A stretch of DNA of 6,468 bases from JALJPB01 sp963933115 (GTDB taxonomy: Bacteria > Pseudomonadota > Gammaproteobacteria > Enterobacterales > Alteromonadaceae), in assembly GCA_963933115.1 (NCBI GenBank), contig CAWVSL010000077.1, forward strand, positions 1 to 6,468, written 5' to 3'. Shown piece by piece: positions 5,202 through 6,468 of the stretch. The notes beneath the pieces are model-generated. The model was not told the origin of the DNA and made no database searches. It saw only the letters and a program-made list of their open reading frames with translations. The position numbers and the translations under genes are program-made. Position 1 is the stretch's first letter. Each line of letters begins with the position of its first letter.

Positions 5202-6170
5202 TTAATGTTTATTTCTATCTATAGGACTTAAAATTCCAGAAGAATGCTGACCTATAACATGTGTGTAAATTTGAGTTGTTTTGACATCACTATGGCCCAA
5301 CAATTCCTGTACAGTTCGAATGTCGGCACCATCTAATAACAGTTGAGTAGCAAAGCTATGCCTAAAAGTATGTGCAGTAACATGCTTATGGATTTTTGTT
5401 TTTTTTACTGCACTTCTTAAAGCCTTACTTAACGCAGTCCAGTGTAAATGGTGCCTACAAAAATAACCGTCAGTTGGGTGTTGGCATCTAATAGTAGAGG
5501 GAAATATATATTGCCATTTAAACTCTGTAATCGCATAAGGGTATTTACGGGCTAGTCCCGCAGGTAGACTGGTTTTTCCTTGCCCTTCGGCTAAGTCTTT
5601 CAAGTGGATATGCTTGACCCTACTAATTTGATCTTTTAATGGTTCGATAAGTGAGCTGGGTAAAAGTGTCATTCTATCTTTCGAACCTTTACCACGAAAA
5701 ACATAAATAGCGTTTCCAGAAAAATCAATATCCTTTACCCGTAATCTTAATAGTTCTGCTTTTCTTAACCCACTTCCATATAGCAAACTAAAAATAAGGT
5801 GATGTGGGTGTTTTAATTCATTAATAATTGCTATTGCCTCTTCATTAGATAATACCGTTGGCACTCTTTTGGGTGCCTTAGCTCTTACCGTATCCCTTAA
5901 TAGTGTTAATTCTCTTTGGAAGACATGCTTGTACATAAAGACGATAGAGCAAAGGGCTAAATTTTGGGTGGATGAGGTAACTTTTCTTTCCACAGCAAGG
6001 TAAGTGAGGTAATTACTAATTTCTTCTTCTCCCATATCTTTAGGGTGACGCTTTTGATTAAACAGAATGAAATTTTTTATCCATAGCAAATATGTTTTTT
6101 CTGTTTGTATGCTGTAATGCATAGTACGAATTATGTGACGAATACTTTCTAAAAATGGAGACGTAGACAT
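5202..6170 (-). CDS. intI: Integron integrase IntI
   Basis: A site-specific tyrosine recombinase that inserts and excises gene cassettes by recombining attC (as a folded single strand) with attI. The product is 322 aa from ATG 6170, normal for the family. Catalytic residues in this numbering: Arg136 (GSGLRKAELL), Lys161 (GKGSKDR), His267 and Arg270 (HTFRH), His293 (LLGH), Tyr302 (IYTHV). The extra segment that separates IntI from XerC/D is present at about 198-245, with KWQYIFPS followed by CRHHLHWTALSKA. The conserved end HSSGILSPID is also IntI-like. The start is ATG 6170 because AGG (6180-6182) stands 9 nt upstream; a TTG two codons earlier is badly spaced. Reading frame and motifs are intact, so it is probably active. 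It is transcribed towards the cassettes on its left, the reverse of the usual layout. Confidence 0.96.
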   Translation of the reverse strand: MSTSPFLESIRHIIRTMHYSIQTEKTYLLWIKNFILFNQKRHPKDMGEEEISNYLTYLAVERKVTSSTQNLALCSIVFMYKHVFQRELTLLRDTVRAKAPKRVPTVLSNEEAIAIINELKHPHHLIFSLLYGSGLRKAELLRLRVKDIDFSGNAIYVFRGKGSKDRMTLLPSSLIEPLKDQISRVKHIHLKDLAEGQGKTSLPAGLARKYPYAITEFKWQYIFPSTIRCQHPTDGYFCRHHLHWTALSKALRSAVKKTKIHKHVTAHTFRHSFATQLLLDGADIRTVQELLGHSDVKTTQIYTHVIGQHSSGILSPIDRNKH

Positions 6171-6186
6171 TATCAATAACCTATAG

Positions 6187-6202
6187 CTGTGTATTTATAC
6201 AG
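6187..6202 (-). promoter_or_regulatory. LexA box over the intI transcription start
   Basis: CTGTGTATTTATACAG on the plus strand (CTGTATAAATACACAG on the minus strand) fits the gammaproteobacterial LexA consensus CTGT-N8-ACAG exactly, with the usual AT-rich centre. It touches the last base of the -10 box and covers the predicted start, so LexA should block transcription until SOS induction. The same layout is known for many chromosomal and mobile integron integrases, including those of Vibrio cholerae and class 1 integrons. Confidence 0.85.
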
Positions 6203-6230
6203 TTATAGTTGTTGATTAAATAAAAATCAA
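6202..6230 (-). promoter_or_regulatory. intI promoter (Pint)
   Basis: On the minus strand: -35 TTGATT (6225-6230), a 17-nt spacer, and -10 TATAAC (6202-6207). This is a good sigma70 pair. It places the transcription start near 6195 and gives a leader of about 25 nt before ATG 6170. Confidence 0.75.
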
Positions 6231-6242
6231 ATTTTTTCGAGG

Positions 6243-6270
6243 TGTGTTACTAGGACGTCTTAGTAACACA
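6243..6270. repeat. 28-bp near-perfect palindrome, copy 1
   Basis: Arms TGTGTTACTA (6243-6252) and TAGTAACACA (6261-6270) are perfectly complementary. The centre is GACGTC flanked by one G/T mismatch, so 26 of 28 positions are self-complementary. A related stem-loop lies at 6348-6377. It lies just upstream of the intI -35 box, where an attI site or an operator would be expected. Confidence 0.8.
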
Positions 6271-6291
6271 GTATTTATTATAATAAATACT
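6270..6291. repeat. 22-bp perfect AT-rich palindrome
   Basis: The core GTATTTATTATAATAAATAC (6271-6290) is its own reverse complement, and A6270/T6291 extends it to 22 bp. It directly abuts the palindrome at 6243-6270, forming two adjacent potential cruciforms. It also offers -10-like TATAAT on the plus strand and its mirror on the minus strand. Confidence 0.8.
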
Positions 6292-6347
6292 TAATATAAC
6301 CACTTAAGCACTTGAATTTAATGTTTTTTATTTTATTTATGAGTAGG

Positions 6348-6377
6348 GCGTGTTACTGAGAGGGCTTAGTAACACGC
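6348..6377. repeat. Palindromic stem-loop, copy 2
   Basis: Arms GCGTGTTACT (6348-6357) and AGTAACACGC (6368-6377) with a 10-nt loop. It shares the 8-bp core GTGTTACT/AGTAACAC with the palindrome at 6243-6270, plus CTTAGTAACAC and a trailing TTTATTAT. The base pair outside the core differs but stays paired (C-G here, T-A in copy 1), so the stem itself seems to be conserved. Confidence 0.75.
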
Positions 6378-6437
6378 TTTATTATGCATGTGATTTAGTA
6401 TTACTAGTTTCTAATGCATTGGAAGTATGGGATATTA

Positions 6438-6468
6438 ATGTAAATTAAATGTAAATTAAATGTAAATT
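6438..6468 (+). repeat. 11-bp tandem repeat reaching the window edge
   Basis: ATGTAAATTAA repeats head to tail at 6438-6448, 6449-6459 and 6460-6468 (cut by the window end). Copies are identical as far as visible. The 11-bp period is close to one helical turn. It may be a microsatellite-like tract, binding sites on one face of the helix, or the start of a longer array; the full copy number cannot be seen. Confidence 0.8.

Noticed and set aside
6294..6353. Possible attC between ATATAAC (6294-6300) and GGGCGTGTT (6346-6354)
   Set aside because: The arms do not pair and the right box is not GTTRRRY in the correct position; the second palindrome explains that sequence better.
1..6468. CRISPR array, tRNA or rRNA genes, insertion sequence
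   Set aside because: No regularly spaced direct repeats with spacers, no tRNA or rRNA signatures, and no transposase frame or terminal inverted repeats were found. The only recombinase is IntI.

Overview
The window looks like a piece of an AT-rich marine gammaproteobacterial genome (Colwellia, Thalassotalea, Pseudoalteromonas or Shewanella-like). This is inferred from the full-length RadD helicase, the style of the attC sites and the base composition. No ribosomal or other taxonomic marker is present, so the genus is a guess.

Left part (1-2050): radD, a superfamily 2 DNA repair helicase on the minus strand, with a putative promoter and a hairpin at its 5' end. Middle part (about 2180-4390): an integron gene-cassette array, all on the plus strand, defined by four clear attC sites (2401-2500, 2805-2903, 3327-3423, 3663-3763) and one atypical site (4305-4387). 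In order the cassettes hold a broken DUF2726-type gene fragment, an apparently gene-less cassette, a 140-aa multi-span membrane protein, a 72-aa two-span membrane protein, and an exported DUF1439 (YceB-like) protein. Next comes a SirB2-family membrane protein (4510-4953) with its own ribosome binding site and a possible promoter; it has no recognisable attC behind it.

Right part (5202-6468): an integron integrase (IntI-type tyrosine recombinase) on the minus strand. It has a good sigma70-type promoter, and a 16-bp LexA box lies over the inferred transcription start, so it is probably SOS-induced. Upstream of it is a compact, highly structured AT-rich region. It holds a 28-bp near-perfect palindrome abutting a 22-bp perfect palindrome, a second related stem-loop about 105 bp away, and 11-bp tandem repeats that run off the window.

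The main oddity is the geometry. In ordinary integrons the cassettes lie beyond the 5' end of intI and are read away from it. Here the visible cassettes lie beyond the 3' end of intI and converge with it. Either intI serves a second array to the right of the window and the left array is an orphan cluster, or the locus was rearranged. The SOS-controlled integrase, the cassettes and the DNA-repair helicase fit a stress-responsive gene-capture locus, but a functional link with radD is not shown by the sequence.
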